Assembly (NCBI GenBank): GCA_020852175.1
Contig: JADZBH010000041.1
Location: forward strand, 1-64,000
Length of the DNA stretch: 64,000 bases
Direction: 5' to 3'
DNA from: Bryobacterales bacterium
GTDB lineage: Bacteria > Acidobacteriota > Terriglobia > Bryobacterales > Bryobacteraceae
In this document: piece by piece, positions 18,359 through 27,068 of the stretch
Numbering within the stretch: the first letter of the stretch is position 1
Layout of the letters: every line of letters starts with the position of its first letter
Program-made: the position numbers and the translations under genes
The notes under the pieces: model-generated
Databases searched by the model: none
What the model saw: the letters and a program-made list of their open reading frames with translations, nothing else
What the model was told of the DNA's origin: nothing

Positions 18359-18745
18359 ATGACGAAAGCTGAAGTGAACAAGTATAAGCAAATCCTGGAA
18401 ACGAAGAAGGCCGAATTGGCCCACGTCCTCCGGAACCGTGAGGCCATCGCGATCGAGAAGAGCCCGGACGCCTTGGACGAGGTACAACACGCCGCTGAGC
18501 GTGAACTCGCCATTCGCAATCTGGATCGCGAGTCCGGCCTGCTGCGCCAGGTGAAACTCGCACTGACCCGCATCGAGGACGGCTCCTACGGAGTGTGCCT
18601 CCACTGCGAGGAGGAGATCAATCCCAAACGGCTCGCCGCGGTACCGTGGGCGCCCTATTGCATTACCTGCCAGGAAATGGCCGACCGCCGTCAGGAAGAG
18701 GGAGACAACTCCGAAATCTTCGACGACGCGCTCGCCGCCGCCTGA
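18359..18745 (+). CDS. DksA/TraR-family zinc-finger transcription factor
   Basis: A 128 aa protein expected to bind the secondary channel of RNA polymerase and modulate initiation, as DksA does with ppGpp. An N-terminal charged coiled coil (KYKQILETKKAELAHVLRNREAIAIEK) is followed by the C4 zinc finger CLHCEEEINPKRLAAVPWAPYCITC. The coiled-coil tip does not clearly keep the DxxDxA motif of E. coli DksA; EKSPDALDE lies in that area, so activity may differ. AGGAG sits 8 nt before the ATG. A strong hairpin terminator follows, making it monocistronic. Confidence 0.9.
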   Translation: MTKAEVNKYKQILETKKAELAHVLRNREAIAIEKSPDALDEVQHAAERELAIRNLDRESGLLRQVKLALTRIEDGSYGVCLHCEEEINPKRLAAVPWAPYCITCQEMADRRQEEGDNSEIFDDALAAA

Positions 18746-18765
18746 TCCAGACGCAACCTTTCATG

Positions 18766-18798
18766 GGGCTCCTGCCACGAGGGCAGGAGCCCTTCTTT
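18766..18798 (+). terminator. Rho-independent terminator after the dksA-like gene
   Basis: An 11-bp perfect stem, GGGCTCCTGCC with GGCAGGAGCCC, has a 5-nt ACGAG loop and is followed by TTCTTT. It starts 20 nt after the stop codon. The T run is on the + strand side only, so it serves the dksA-like gene and not the convergent pgeF. Confidence 0.85.
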
Positions 18799-18800
18799 CA

Positions 18801-19466
18801 TTACTTCACGCGAATCCCGCTCTCCATGCGGCTGGACGTTGCGTCTCGCCGGAAGCTATGGAAACGCTCCGGGTCGCAGTGTGTGCAGAGACTTGCGCGT
18901 GCCACCCGGCCGGCATCCACGCCCGCGCCAGCCAGTTGCCGTGCCACGGCTTCTTCCAGGTCCACCGTCGTTCTGCGGTCCAGGTCGTCACGCTCTGGAA
19001 ACACACCTCGAAATTCGACCGCCACTTCGGGACCCACTTCGAAACAACACACGCCGATACCAGGACCGATGGCCGCTTGCACATCGCCGGGATCGGTTCC
19101 GAACTCAACGCCCATGCGCCGTACCGTCGCCGCCGCCAGTTCCAGCCGTGTGCCCCTCCAGCCGCAATGTACGGCCGCTACCACCCGCCGCCGTTCGTCC
19201 GCCAGCAGCACAGGCAGGCAATCGGCCGTCCGGATACGGATCCACAACCCGGCCCGGCGGGCCACCAGGGCATCGCCTTCGCACAGTCGCGCCCCAGGCG
19301 CTTCGGCGCGCACGATCACGGAGCCGTGCACCTGTTTAAGATCCGCGGAGAACTCCGCCGGCAGCCACCCTTCGCTCCTCCGCGTACCGAACCCATGCTC
19401 CAACCACTCCAGCCGCTCCCACTCCACGCACCGGAGCACGCCGGATTCGTCCAATCGGAAGGCCAA
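18801..19466 (-). CDS. pgeF: PgeF/YfiH-family multicopper oxidase-like protein
   Basis: A 221 aa member of the YfiH family, described as peptidoglycan editing factor and as a purine nucleoside-processing or polyphenol oxidase-like enzyme. The three metal-site segments are present: the His of LKQVHGS, the Cys of RTADCLPVLLAD and the His of VVAAVHCGWRGT. The C-terminal AAIGPGIGVCCFEVG and ASLCTHCDPERFHSFRRD segments are also typical. It follows nuoB by 7 bp on the same strand and is probably cotranscribed with it. Physiological role here is uncertain. Confidence 0.92.
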   Translation of the reverse strand: MAFRLDESGVLRCVEWERLEWLEHGFGTRRSEGWLPAEFSADLKQVHGSVIVRAEAPGARLCEGDALVARRAGLWIRIRTADCLPVLLADERRRVVAAVHCGWRGTRLELAAATVRRMGVEFGTDPGDVQAAIGPGIGVCCFEVGPEVAVEFRGVFPERDDLDRRTTVDLEEAVARQLAGAGVDAGRVARASLCTHCDPERFHSFRRDATSSRMESGIRVK

Positions 19467-19473
19467 GCCGCCG

Positions 19474-20076
19474 TTACCTTGTCTTTGGCGCCGTGCCGGG
19501 GTTGATCTCGATGAACTCCGGAGCCGGGTTTCTCGTCTGCGAGATCATAATCTGCTTCTTGAAGTCCTCCAGCATCGATTCGTCCAGACGCACCTCGGTC
19601 GGCCTCTTCACCAGTGTCGTCATCGCGTCGATCTTGTCCTGTAGCTTCATGAGCGCGTAGAACAGGTTCTCCGGACGCGGCGGACAGCCCGTGACGTACA
19701 CATCCACGGGTACGATCTTGTCCACCCCCTGCAGCGTCGCATAGGTGTTGAACGGCCCGCCCACGCTCGAACAGGCGCCCATCGAGATGCACCACTTCGG
19801 ATCGGGCATCTGATCCCAGATGCGTTTCAGCACGGGGGCCATTTTGAGCGTCACCGTCCCGGCCACGATCATGAGGTCGCTTTGCCGGGGGCTCGGCCGG
19901 AACACTTCGGCCCCGAACCGGGCAATGTCGAACCGTGAGGTGGACGAGGCGATCATCTCAATCGCGCAGCAGGCCAGCCCGAACGTCAGCGGCCAGAGAG
20001 ACGATTTTCTCGTCCAATTGAACACATAATCGACCGAAGTGGTGATGAAGTTCTGCTCAAAGCGGTTTTGGAGCAC
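19474..20076 (-). CDS. nuoB: NADH-quinone oxidoreductase subunit B
   Basis: The 200 aa subunit of respiratory complex I that holds cluster N2 next to the quinone site. Ligands are visible: the tandem Cys of [10 protein letters not shown], the Cys of [10 protein letters not shown] and the Cys of VTGCPPRPE. The start is GTG with GGAGAG upstream. About 35 residues follow the conserved core ([18 protein letters not shown]), a moderate C-terminal extension. No other nuo gene is in the window, so it is separated from the rest of the complex or is a second copy. Confidence 0.96.
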   Translation of the reverse strand: MLQNRFEQNFITTSVDYVFNWTRKSSLWPLTFGLACCAIEMIASSTSRFDIARFGAEVFRPSPRQSDLMIVAGTVTLKMAPVLKRIWDQMPDPKWCISMGACSSVGGPFNTYATLQGVDKIVPVDVYVTGCPPRPENLFYALMKLQDKIDAMTTLVKRPTEVRLDESMLEDFKKQIMISQTRNPAPEFIEINPGTAPKTR

Positions 20077-20139
20077 AGTCCTGGACTCTCCACGCCCATC
20101 GTAGCACCCCGGGCGCCAAAGCCCGCATCGCAGGCTTCC

Positions 20140-21075
20140 TCAACTCGTGCGGTACCACGCCAGCGTGCGCCGGAGGCCCTCTTCGAGAGAAAACTTCGGC
20201 GCGTGGCCCAATTCGGTGACCGCCGCCGCGGTGTCCGCCTGGGAATCGCGCACATCACCCGCGCGCGGTGGCCCATACCGTGCGGGAATCGACACACCCT
20301 CGATCTTCTGCAACGTCTCCCACACTTCGGCCAGAGTGTAGCGGTTTCCGTTGCCGGCGTTGAACATGCGTCCGCTCACGCCAGGCGTCCGCGATGCCTT
20401 CAGGCACAGCGACGCCACGTCCTCCACATAAGTGAAGTCGCGCGACTGGTTGCCGTCGCCAAACAGCGTCGGCGGCGTGCCTTCCAGCAGGCATTTCATA
20501 AAGATGGAAATGACGCCCGAATAGGGGCTGCTGGGATCCTGGCGCGGACCGTACACGTTGAAATAGCGCAGCGCCACGGTCTCCAGGCCGAAGCAGGAGG
20601 AAAACACCCGCGCATAGTGCTCGCCCATCAGCTTCTGCGCCGCATAGGGACTGAGCGGATCGGGCCGCATCGCCTCGGTCTTCGGCAGCACCTCGGTGTC
20701 GCCGTAGGCCGACGAAGAGGCCGCGTACACAACCCGTCCCACTTTGCCGTCCGCGCAGGCGCGAAACACCTCGAACGTGCCGTTGATATTCACATCGTGC
20801 GAAGGCAGGGGATCGGCGATCGATTTGGGCACAGAGGGGATAGCCGCCAGATGGAACACGCGTGCAGCCCCCTTCACCACCGGCGCCACGGCTTTGTAGT
20901 CGCGTATGTCCACGCGGTGCAGGTCCACGTGGCTGCTCACTTCGGCGAGGTTCGACTCCTTGCCCGACAGCAACGTGTCGATCACGGCCACGCGCGGCGC
21001 GCCCTCCTCCAGCAGCGCCCGCACCAGGGCCGAGCCGATGAACCCAGCGCCCCCGGTCACCACTACATGACTCAT
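20140..21075 (-). CDS. NAD-dependent sugar-nucleotide epimerase/dehydratase
   Basis: A 311 aa short-chain extended enzyme acting on a nucleotide sugar. The Rossmann motif is GGAGFIGS, the catalytic Tyr/Lys pair is in SPYAAQKLMGE, and SSSAYGD supplies the Ser/Thr. RYFNVYGPRQDPSSPYSGVI resembles UDP-GlcNAc/UDP-Glc 4-epimerases. It probably feeds cell-surface polysaccharide synthesis. The ATG overlaps the stop of the upstream isomerase gene as ATGA, so both are coupled. The exact sugar cannot be read from sequence. Confidence 0.88.
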   Translation of the reverse strand: MSHVVVTGGAGFIGSALVRALLEEGAPRVAVIDTLLSGKESNLAEVSSHVDLHRVDIRDYKAVAPVVKGAARVFHLAAIPSVPKSIADPLPSHDVNINGTFEVFRACADGKVGRVVYAASSSAYGDTEVLPKTEAMRPDPLSPYAAQKLMGEHYARVFSSCFGLETVALRYFNVYGPRQDPSSPYSGVISIFMKCLLEGTPPTLFGDGNQSRDFTYVEDVASLCLKASRTPGVSGRMFNAGNGNRYTLAEVWETLQKIEGVSIPARYGPPRAGDVRDSQADTAAAVTELGHAPKFSLEEGLRRTLAWYRTS

Positions 21076-21917
21076 AGTTTTCCGATCTCCCCCTCGAGAT
21101 AGCGCAGCGATTCGTTGGCGATCCGCTCGCCGCCAGGCTCAAACAGAAAGGCCTCCAGAGAAACCCAACCCGTGTACTGTCTGGCTGCCAGCGTGCGCAG
21201 CAACGGCTTGAAATCGTAGTCTCCCGTGCCGCAATGGCCCCCGTCGATCTCGTTCACGTGGATGTGCCGGATCTTGTCAAAATACCGCGCGGCTACCTCG
21301 GCGTGCGGTTCGGTTTCATCCAGTGCATTGTGCGTGTCGAACATCGTCTGAACGGCCGGCGAGCCGATGCTATCGACAATCTCCACCGCCGCCGCCACCG
21401 TATTCACGATGTTGCTCTGGTTCTTCGGCAGAGCCTCCACCAGCAATGTCACTCCCCGGGCCTCGGCGTGTGGCGCCACGCCGGCGAAGCCGTCGCGGAA
21501 CCGTTTCGCCGCTTCTTCAATCGTCACTCCTGGCAGAGCCTCGCGCTGTTTGGGCGAGCCGAACACCAGCACGCGCCGCCCGTTGTGGCCCTCGTCGATG
21601 TCGGCGCACAAATCCACGAGGTCGTGAATGTGCCGCCAGCTTTTCTCGCGTAAAACCGTGTCTGAGGTGGTTACATGCAGCCCCTTGGGCGCCACCATCA
21701 GCCAGTGCAGGCCGACGAATTCCAACCCCTCGTCGCGCATGATGCGCGACACCTCTTTGCGCCGCGCCGGGGGAAGGGCGGCCGGCTGCTCGCTGAGGGT
21801 GAACGGGGCGATCTCCAACCCCTCGTACCCTGCCCGCTTCACCGCTTTACAGGTGGCCGAAAACTCCCAGTCAACGAAACATTCATTGCAAATAGCGTGC
21901 CGGAATCGGTAAGCCAT
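21072..21917 (-). CDS. Sugar phosphate isomerase/epimerase (TIM barrel)
   Basis: A 281 aa xylose-isomerase-like TIM barrel. Probable divalent-metal ligands are the Glu of LLVEALPKN, the Asp/His of MFDTHNA, the His of RHIHVNEID and the Glu of VSLEAF. Family members isomerise or epimerise sugars or inositol derivatives. A TACACT -10 box places transcription start at the ATG, with no Shine-Dalgarno. It is coupled to the epimerase downstream. Substrate unknown. Confidence 0.85.
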   Translation of the reverse strand: MAYRFRHAICNECFVDWEFSATCKAVKRAGYEGLEIAPFTLSEQPAALPPARRKEVSRIMRDEGLEFVGLHWLMVAPKGLHVTTSDTVLREKSWRHIHDLVDLCADIDEGHNGRRVLVFGSPKQREALPGVTIEEAAKRFRDGFAGVAPHAEARGVTLLVEALPKNQSNIVNTVAAAVEIVDSIGSPAVQTMFDTHNALDETEPHAEVAARYFDKIRHIHVNEIDGGHCGTGDYDFKPLLRTLAARQYTGWVSLEAFLFEPGGERIANESLRYLEGEIGKL

Positions 21918-21925
21918 GAACTACC

Positions 21926-21931
21926 AGTGTA
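21926..21931 (-). promoter_or_regulatory. Candidate -10 box of the isomerase gene
   Basis: On the reverse strand TACACT ends 8 nt before the ATG at 21917, predicting a leaderless message. Confidence 0.4.
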
Positions 21932-21999
21932 GCCTTCCATGGCGGAAATTCTCCGTGCCGGAATGCTCAGGCGATTCAGCCAGTGCGCCGTCGTAGTCC

Positions 22000-22254
22000 C
22001 TACTCCTCGAACGAGCGGTAGCCAACCGGTTCGCCGTCGAGAAGCTTACGCGGAATCAGAAGCGCCACGCCAGCGCCTGCCAGCGCCCACGCCGCCGTTC
22101 CGGGGAGCGTGCCCTTGTATTCGAGTCCGCCCAGCCACGATGCGGACTCAGCCGGGGCGGTTACGCCGCCCACCCAATCGATCATGGCCGCTCCCGCCGG
22201 CACAGCCAAACCCAAGGCCACGGCCAGCGAACAAAGCGATAGCGCTCGTCGCAT
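22000..22254 (-). CDS. Small exported membrane protein, unknown
   Basis: An 84 aa product starting at the ATG at 22254, which has GGAGGAG at ideal spacing; the longer ORF start is less likely. It has a signal-like N-terminus (RRALSLCSLAVALGLAVPAGA) and a second hydrophobic stretch near the C-terminus (AAWALAGAGVALLIP) followed by RK and an acidic tail. The layout resembles small anchored or sorted surface proteins, but it lacks a PEP-CTERM or LPXTG motif. Not recognised. It stands alone between the isomerase operon and serC. Confidence 0.6.
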   Translation of the reverse strand: MRRALSLCSLAVALGLAVPAGAAMIDWVGGVTAPAESASWLGGLEYKGTLPGTAAWALAGAGVALLIPRKLLDGEPVGYRSFEE

Positions 22255-22370
22255 GAGATTCTCCTCCACCTATGAATCACAGTGCAGCTAGGCTTGAGTC
22301 GCTCTCGGCTGCGTACGGTTGTAATTCAGCGTAAGACGGGGCGGGGGGAATCTACGATTGGCCGTTTACC

Positions 22371-23522
22371 TTAGAAGCTCTTCTGAATCTCCCTGTAAGC
22401 CCAATCAAGCCAAGGGGTGAGTGCCGCCAGGTCGGAGGTTTCCACGGTGGCTCCCCCCCAGATTCGGAATCCGGTGGGAGCATCGCGGTAGGCGCCGATG
22501 TCATACGCCGCGCCTTCCTTATCGAGAAGGCTGACGATCGACTTGGCGTGTTTGGCCTGGTCGCCGGCGGACAGAGCGTTGAACTTCGGATCCTTTACTT
22601 TCAAGCAGATGGAGGTGTTCGAGCGCGTCGCTGTATCTTCAGCCAGGAACGCCGCCCAGTCCGATGCGGCCACCCAATCCTCGATCACCTTCAGGTTGGC
22701 TCGTGAACGCGCCAGCAAGCCGGGCAGGCCGCCCACGCTTTCGGCCCACTTCAGGCCGTCCAGGGCGTCCTCCACACAGAGCATGGAGGGGGTATTGATC
22801 GTCTCCCCCTCGAAGATGCCGCCGATCAGTTTGCCGCTCTTGCTCATCGCGAAGATTTTGGGCAGCGGCCACGGTGCGGCGTAGCTCTCCAGACGATGCA
22901 CGGCGCGCGGGCTCAAGGCAATCATGCCGTGACCGCCTTCGCCGCCCAGCACCTTCTGCCATGACCAGGTGACCACATCCAGCTTTTCCCAGGGCATCTC
23001 CATGGCGAAGACGGCCGAGGTGGCATCGCAAATCGACAGCCCCTGCCGCCCGTCGTCAATCCAGCCGCCGTTGGGCACGCGTACGCCCGAGGTGGTGCCG
23101 TTCCAGGTAAACACGGTGTCGCGCGACCAGTCGGCCTGGCCGAGGTCGGGCAATGCGCCGTAGCCGGCTTTGAACACGCGCAAGTCGGCCAGTTTCAACT
23201 GGTTCTTGCAGTCGGCCGCCCAGCCGCTGCCGAAGCTCTCCCAGCAGAACACGTCCACGCCGCGTTCGCCCAGCATCGACCACAGCGCCATCTCGATGGC
23301 GCCGGTGTCCGAGGCGGGCACGATGCCCAGAACATAATCGGACGGCATGCCAAGCACCTTTTTGCTTCGCTCGATCACCTCGGCCAGTTTGGCCTTGCCG
23401 ATCCTGGCGCGGTGCGAGCGGCCGGTGGCCGCTCCTTTCAGGGCATCCACCGACCAGCCAGGACGTTTGGCACAGGGACCGGAAGAAAAACAGGGATTTT
23501 GAGGGAGTATTGTCGGCTTCAT
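22371..23522 (-). CDS. serC: Phosphoserine aminotransferase
   Basis: PLP enzyme that converts 3-phosphohydroxypyruvate to phosphoserine in serine synthesis, 383 aa from the chosen start. [23 protein letters not shown] is the family N-terminus; the longer ORF adds 66 codons that collide with the divergent lut promoter. The PLP lysine is in [12 protein letters not shown]. The sequence belongs to the alphaproteobacterial/archaeal SerC type, judging by [10 protein letters not shown] and [16 protein letters not shown] box lies 16 nt before the start. Confidence 0.94.
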   Translation of the reverse strand: MKPTILPQNPCFSSGPCAKRPGWSVDALKGAATGRSHRARIGKAKLAEVIERSKKVLGMPSDYVLGIVPASDTGAIEMALWSMLGERGVDVFCWESFGSGWAADCKNQLKLADLRVFKAGYGALPDLGQADWSRDTVFTWNGTTSGVRVPNGGWIDDGRQGLSICDATSAVFAMEMPWEKLDVVTWSWQKVLGGEGGHGMIALSPRAVHRLESYAAPWPLPKIFAMSKSGKLIGGIFEGETINTPSMLCVEDALDGLKWAESVGGLPGLLARSRANLKVIEDWVAASDWAAFLAEDTATRSNTSICLKVKDPKFNALSAGDQAKHAKSIVSLLDKEGAAYDIGAYRDAPTGFRIWGGATVETSDLAALTPWLDWAYREIQKSF

Positions 23523-23538
23523 GCTGAGGTGAACTTTT

Positions 23539-23544
23539 ATTCTA
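23539..23544 (-). promoter_or_regulatory. Candidate -10 box of serC
   Basis: Reverse-strand TAGAAT predicts transcription start about 9 nt before the ATG at 23522. This supports that start over the longer ORF. Confidence 0.45.
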
Positions 23545-23634
23545 CCGGACGCGGGCCGGCTCCCCGGCTTCACCGTTCCGGCTTCGTCATTAAGTTGGAC
23601 CGCCGCCGCGCGGACGGCCATTCCTGCCTCCGAG

Positions 23635-23643
23635 TGGTAGAAT
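23635..23643 (+). promoter_or_regulatory. Extended -10 promoter of the lut operon
   Basis: TGGTAGAAT is a near-ideal TGnTAnnnT element. Transcription would start about 3 nt before the ATG at 23653, so the GTG at 23647 is an unlikely start. Confidence 0.5.
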
Positions 23644-23652
23644 TCGGTGTTC

Positions 23653-24375
23653 ATGCCGAGGGTCACCCTATTCGTTACCTGCATCGTTGACCAGTTGTTT
23701 CCCCAGGTCGGCCTTGCCATGGCCGACGTCCTTGAACGTCTCGGCTACCAGATCGACTTCCCCGAAGCGCAAACCTGCTGTGGCCAACCGGCCTTCAATA
23801 GCGGCTTTTGGGAGGAGGCGCGCGGCGTGGCCCGCCACTTCCTGGACACCTTCGAGGGCGATGGTCCCATCGTGGTCCCTTCGGGCTCCTGCTCCGCGAT
23901 GTGCAGCCATCATTATGCCGATCTCTTCCAGGACGACCCGGCCCAAATGGCCCGCGTCAAGGCCATCTCGTCCCGCGTGTACGAGTTTTCGCGCTTCCTG
24001 ACAGAGGTCGTCCAGGTGGATGATCTGGGCGCCAGTTTCCCCCACACGGTCACCTACCACGACTCCTGCCACGCGCTCCGCGAGTTGAAAATCAAGGCAG
24101 GCCCCCGGCAGTTGCTTTCCAAGGTCCGCGGGCTCACGCTCAAGGAGATGGACGCCGCCGAGGAGTGCTGCGGCTTCGGAGGCACCTTCAGCGTCAAGTT
24201 CCCCAACGTCTCCGGCGGCATGGCGCAAACCAAGCTCGACAGCATCCTGCGCACCGGGGCGTCACACATCGTCTCCATCGATTCGAGTTGCCTGATGCAA
24301 CTGCAGGGCGTCATCTCCCGCCAGGAACTGCCGCTCAAGACCATCCATCTCGCCGAAGTTCTCGCCAGCCGGTAA
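23653..24375 (+). CDS. lutA: Lactate utilization protein A (Fe-S oxidoreductase)
   Basis: A 240 aa subunit of the LutABC L-lactate dehydrogenase complex (YkgEFG in E. coli). Two CCG domains carry the iron-sulphur ligands: CIVDQLFP with [11 protein letters not shown], and [11 protein letters not shown] with [16 protein letters not shown]. The start at 23653 is preferred because a -10 box lies just upstream. It is followed by lutB after 3 bp and lutC, giving the standard operon for growth on L-lactate. Confidence 0.94.
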   Translation: MPRVTLFVTCIVDQLFPQVGLAMADVLERLGYQIDFPEAQTCCGQPAFNSGFWEEARGVARHFLDTFEGDGPIVVPSGSCSAMCSHHYADLFQDDPAQMARVKAISSRVYEFSRFLTEVVQVDDLGASFPHTVTYHDSCHALRELKIKAGPRQLLSKVRGLTLKEMDAAEECCGFGGTFSVKFPNVSGGMAQTKLDSILRTGASHIVSIDSSCLMQLQGVISRQELPLKTIHLAEVLASR

Positions 24376-24378
24376 GCC

Positions 24379-25818
24379 ATGAATCCGATCCCCGTTGACG
24401 CCATCAAATCGACGCTTTCCGACGCCCGGCTGCAGAACGCGATTTACTCCTCCACCGCGCGGCTCATGGACAAGCGCGCCCACGCCATCGCGCCCGATGC
24501 CATCGACGATTTCCAGGGTCTCCGCACGCAGGCCAACGCCATCAAGCGCCATGCCATAGACAACCTCGACTACTACCTGGAACAGCTCGAACAGAACGTG
24601 ATCGCCCGGGGAGGGAAGGTCGTCTGGTGCCGCGATGCCGGCGAGGCCATCCAGTTCGTGCTCCAGCTATCGCGCGAGAAGGGCGTGAAGCGCATCGTCA
24701 AGTCGAAGTCGATGACCACCGAGGAGATCGACCTCAACGAGCATCTTGAACATGGCGGGATCGAGGTCGTGGAGACCGATCTCGGCGAATACATTCTGCA
24801 ACTGGCTCACGAAAAGCCGTACCACATCGTCGCCCCGGCTTTGCACAAGACGCGCTACGACGTGGCCGACATCTTCACCGAAACGCTTAAGGTGGAGCGT
24901 GTCGAGGAGCCGGAGCAACAGACGCAGGTGGCGCGCCGCGTGCTGCGCGAAAAGTTCATCACGGCCGATCTGGGCATCACGGGAGCGAACTTTCTCATCG
25001 CCGACTCCGGGGCCATCGTGCTGGTGGAAAACGAAGGCAATGCGCGGTTGTCCAGTTCCGCGCCCCGCATTCAAATCGCCATCGCGGGGCTTGAGAAGAT
25101 CATTCCCCGCGCCCAGGATCTGGCCACCTTCCTGAAGGTGCTGGGCCGCAGCGCCACCGGGCAGCCACTTACCGTCTACACCTCGTTTCTGAGCGGTCCG
25201 CGCCGTCCCGGAGAAATCGACGGTCCCGAGGAGTTCTATCTTGTCCTGATGGACAACGGCCGTACGCGGCTGCTGGCCGATGAAGGCAAGCGCCAGTCGC
25301 TGTACTGCATCCGCTGCGGCGCCTGTCTCAATCACTGCCCTGTGTACCGGAAGATCGGCGGCCACAACTATCCGTGGGTCTATTCGGGACCGATCGGCGC
25401 CATCATTTCGCCCCAATTCCATGGCGTCACCCAGGACCCCTGGCTGCCGTTCGCTTCCAGCCTGTGCGGCGCCTGCTCTGAAGTCTGTCCGGTGAAGATC
25501 GATATTCCCCAGGTTCTGCTTGAACTGCGCGCCGACATCACCCATGCCAAGCGTAAAGAAGGCGCGGGCCAGTGGGAGCGCCGGGCCTTCCGCCTGTTCT
25601 CCTACGTCATGCGGCGGCCCAGACTGTATGAAATGGCCGCGGCCATGGCCTCCAGCGTCTTTCCAGGGAGCCGGGGTGCCTGGTTGCGTTCGCTGCCACG
25701 GTTGCTGCGGCTGCCGCCCGTCATGGGCTGGCTCAGCCATCGGGACCTGCCGCCGCCCCCGGAGCGTAGCTTCCGCGCCCTCTGGCGGGAACGCCAGCGC
25801 GCCAAGGGGGGGAATTGA
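24379..25818 (+). CDS. lutB: Lactate utilization protein B (iron-sulphur)
   Basis: The 479 aa central subunit of the LutABC complex. An LUD-type N-terminal domain is followed by two [4Fe-4S] motifs, CIRCGACLNHCPVYRKIGG at about residue 310 and CGACSEVCPVKIDIP at about 365, and a C-terminal helical domain. Cytoplasmic, passing lactate electrons onward. Length and motif order are typical. It sits between lutA and lutC; its stop overlaps or closely abuts lutC. Confidence 0.95.
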   Translation: MNPIPVDAIKSTLSDARLQNAIYSSTARLMDKRAHAIAPDAIDDFQGLRTQANAIKRHAIDNLDYYLEQLEQNVIARGGKVVWCRDAGEAIQFVLQLSREKGVKRIVKSKSMTTEEIDLNEHLEHGGIEVVETDLGEYILQLAHEKPYHIVAPALHKTRYDVADIFTETLKVERVEEPEQQTQVARRVLREKFITADLGITGANFLIADSGAIVLVENEGNARLSSSAPRIQIAIAGLEKIIPRAQDLATFLKVLGRSATGQPLTVYTSFLSGPRRPGEIDGPEEFYLVLMDNGRTRLLADEGKRQSLYCIRCGACLNHCPVYRKIGGHNYPWVYSGPIGAIISPQFHGVTQDPWLPFASSLCGACSEVCPVKIDIPQVLLELRADITHAKRKEGAGQWERRAFRLFSYVMRRPRLYEMAAAMASSVFPGSRGAWLRSLPRLLRLPPVMGWLSHRDLPPPPERSFRALWRERQRAKGGN

Positions 25819-25820
25819 AC

Positions 25821-26459
25821 ATGTCCGCACGCGAAGAGATTCTGACGCGCATCCGCGCATCGCTGGGGCGCGCGAACTCGACGGGCGCGCCCGCCGGATT
25901 GCCGCCCTCGCGCATCGTCATTCCCGACGTGCCCCTGGAACGGCGCATCGAAAAGTTCACCGCCGCGCTGGAGAAACTGAACGGCAAGGTTCACCGCGCC
26001 TCCTCGCGCGACGATGCCCGGGACTATGTGGAACGCCTGCTGCATGGACGCACGGCCGTCACGTCGAACGCGCCGTTCGTGGCCGAATGCGGCGTCCTGA
26101 CCCTGCCCAACGTGAAGCCGGGCGGTTCGGACCCCCTGCCGCTGCGCGGCATGTGCGCCACGCTCGATGCCGGCATCACCTCGGCCGACTATGCGCTGTC
26201 CGACACCGGTTCGCTCGTCATGCTCTCCTCGAACGAGGAGGCGCGCATGGTGTCCCTGCTACCGCCGCTGCACGTCGCGCTTGTACCGCTGGACCGTCTG
26301 CTCACGGGCCTCGACGAACTCTACTCGATTCTCCCGGTTCCCAGCGACCGCACCAGTTCCATGGTCTTCATCACCGGCCCCAGCCGCACCGCCGACATCG
26401 AACAGATCCTCGTCCGCGGCGTTCACGGTCCCGGTGAGATCCATGTTGTACTGGTATAG
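25821..26459 (+). CDS. lutC: Lactate utilization protein C (LUD domain)
   Basis: A 212 aa LUD-domain subunit of the lactate oxidase complex (YkgG). It starts SAREEILTRIRASLGR and contains GITSADYALSDTGSLVMLSSNEEARMVSLLPPLHVAL and the C-terminal TGPSRTADIEQILVRGVHGPGEIHVVL, all diagnostic. ATG at 25821 has a purine-rich site upstream; TTG at 25815 is a possible alternative. The stop is followed immediately, with no gap, by the ATG of an outer-membrane barrel gene. Confidence 0.94.
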   Translation: MSAREEILTRIRASLGRANSTGAPAGLPPSRIVIPDVPLERRIEKFTAALEKLNGKVHRASSRDDARDYVERLLHGRTAVTSNAPFVAECGVLTLPNVKPGGSDPLPLRGMCATLDAGITSADYALSDTGSLVMLSSNEEARMVSLLPPLHVALVPLDRLLTGLDELYSILPVPSDRTSSMVFITGPSRTADIEQILVRGVHGPGEIHVVLV

Positions 26460-27068
26460 ATGAGATCAACGGTCCTTTCCCTTCTCACCGTCCTCCTCGT
26501 CCCAGCCGCTCTCCCCGTTTCGGCGCAGGTCTTCGAAGTGGGATTTCATGGGGGCGTTTCGCGGCTGTCGTCCCGCAACATCGGCTCGGTTCAGGGCGCC
26601 GCGGCGGGCGATCCGCGCCAGGATGCGGAGTTAAAGGATGGCTGGCGCTTCGGCGTGCGGGCCACGCTCAACTCCGGCCGCTTCACCGGGTATGAGTTCG
26701 GCTACGCTTACAACCGCACGAAATTGACGCTTGGCGGCAAGGACGCCGGAGGCATGGCGATCCACCAGGGCCTGTTCAACTACCTGCTGTACGCCACTCC
26801 CGAGGGCAAGCGCATCCGTCCGTTCGTCACAGGCGGCGGAAATTTTTCGAACTTCATTCCGCCCGGCGCCTCGGTCACCAGCGGTGGCGGCGACAACAAG
26901 TTTGGCGTCAACTATGGTGGCGGCATCAAGGTGATCGCCACCGACAAACTGCTCTTTCGTGTCGATGTGCGCCAGTATGTCACCGGCAAACCGTTCGATC
27001 TGGTCGGAGCGTCCGGCGCCTTGAAGCAGTTGGAAATCTCCGCCGGTGTCAGTTTCTACATGAACTAA
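26460..27068 (+). CDS. Outer membrane beta-barrel protein
   Basis: A 202 aa protein with a signal peptide (VLSLLTVLLVPAALPVSAQ) and alternating strands typical of small OmpA-like or OmpW-like eight-strand barrels (FEVGFHGGVSRLS, FGVRATLNSGRFTGYEFGYAYNRT, LFNYLLYATPE, FGVNYGGGIKVIA, FRVDVRQYV). The last residues ISAGVSFYMN end near an aromatic, as barrels do. It directly abuts lutC and overlaps the aldo/keto reductase by 1 nt. Whether it has any link to lactate use is unknown. Confidence 0.75.
   Translation: MRSTVLSLLTVLLVPAALPVSAQVFEVGFHGGVSRLSSRNIGSVQGAAAGDPRQDAELKDGWRFGVRATLNSGRFTGYEFGYAYNRTKLTLGGKDAGGMAIHQGLFNYLLYATPEGKRIRPFVTGGGNFSNFIPPGASVTSGGGDNKFGVNYGGGIKVIATDKLLFRVDVRQYVTGKPFDLVGASGALKQLEISAGVSFYMN

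Noticed and set aside
18128-18604. Overlapping reverse-strand ORFs across the dksA-like gene
   Set aside because: The zinc-finger gene on the + strand explains the coding signal. These frames have no start support.
22000-22254. Classical PEP-CTERM substrate
   Set aside because: There is no PEP motif, and the hydrophobic segment is followed by an acidic tail rather than ending at the basic cluster.
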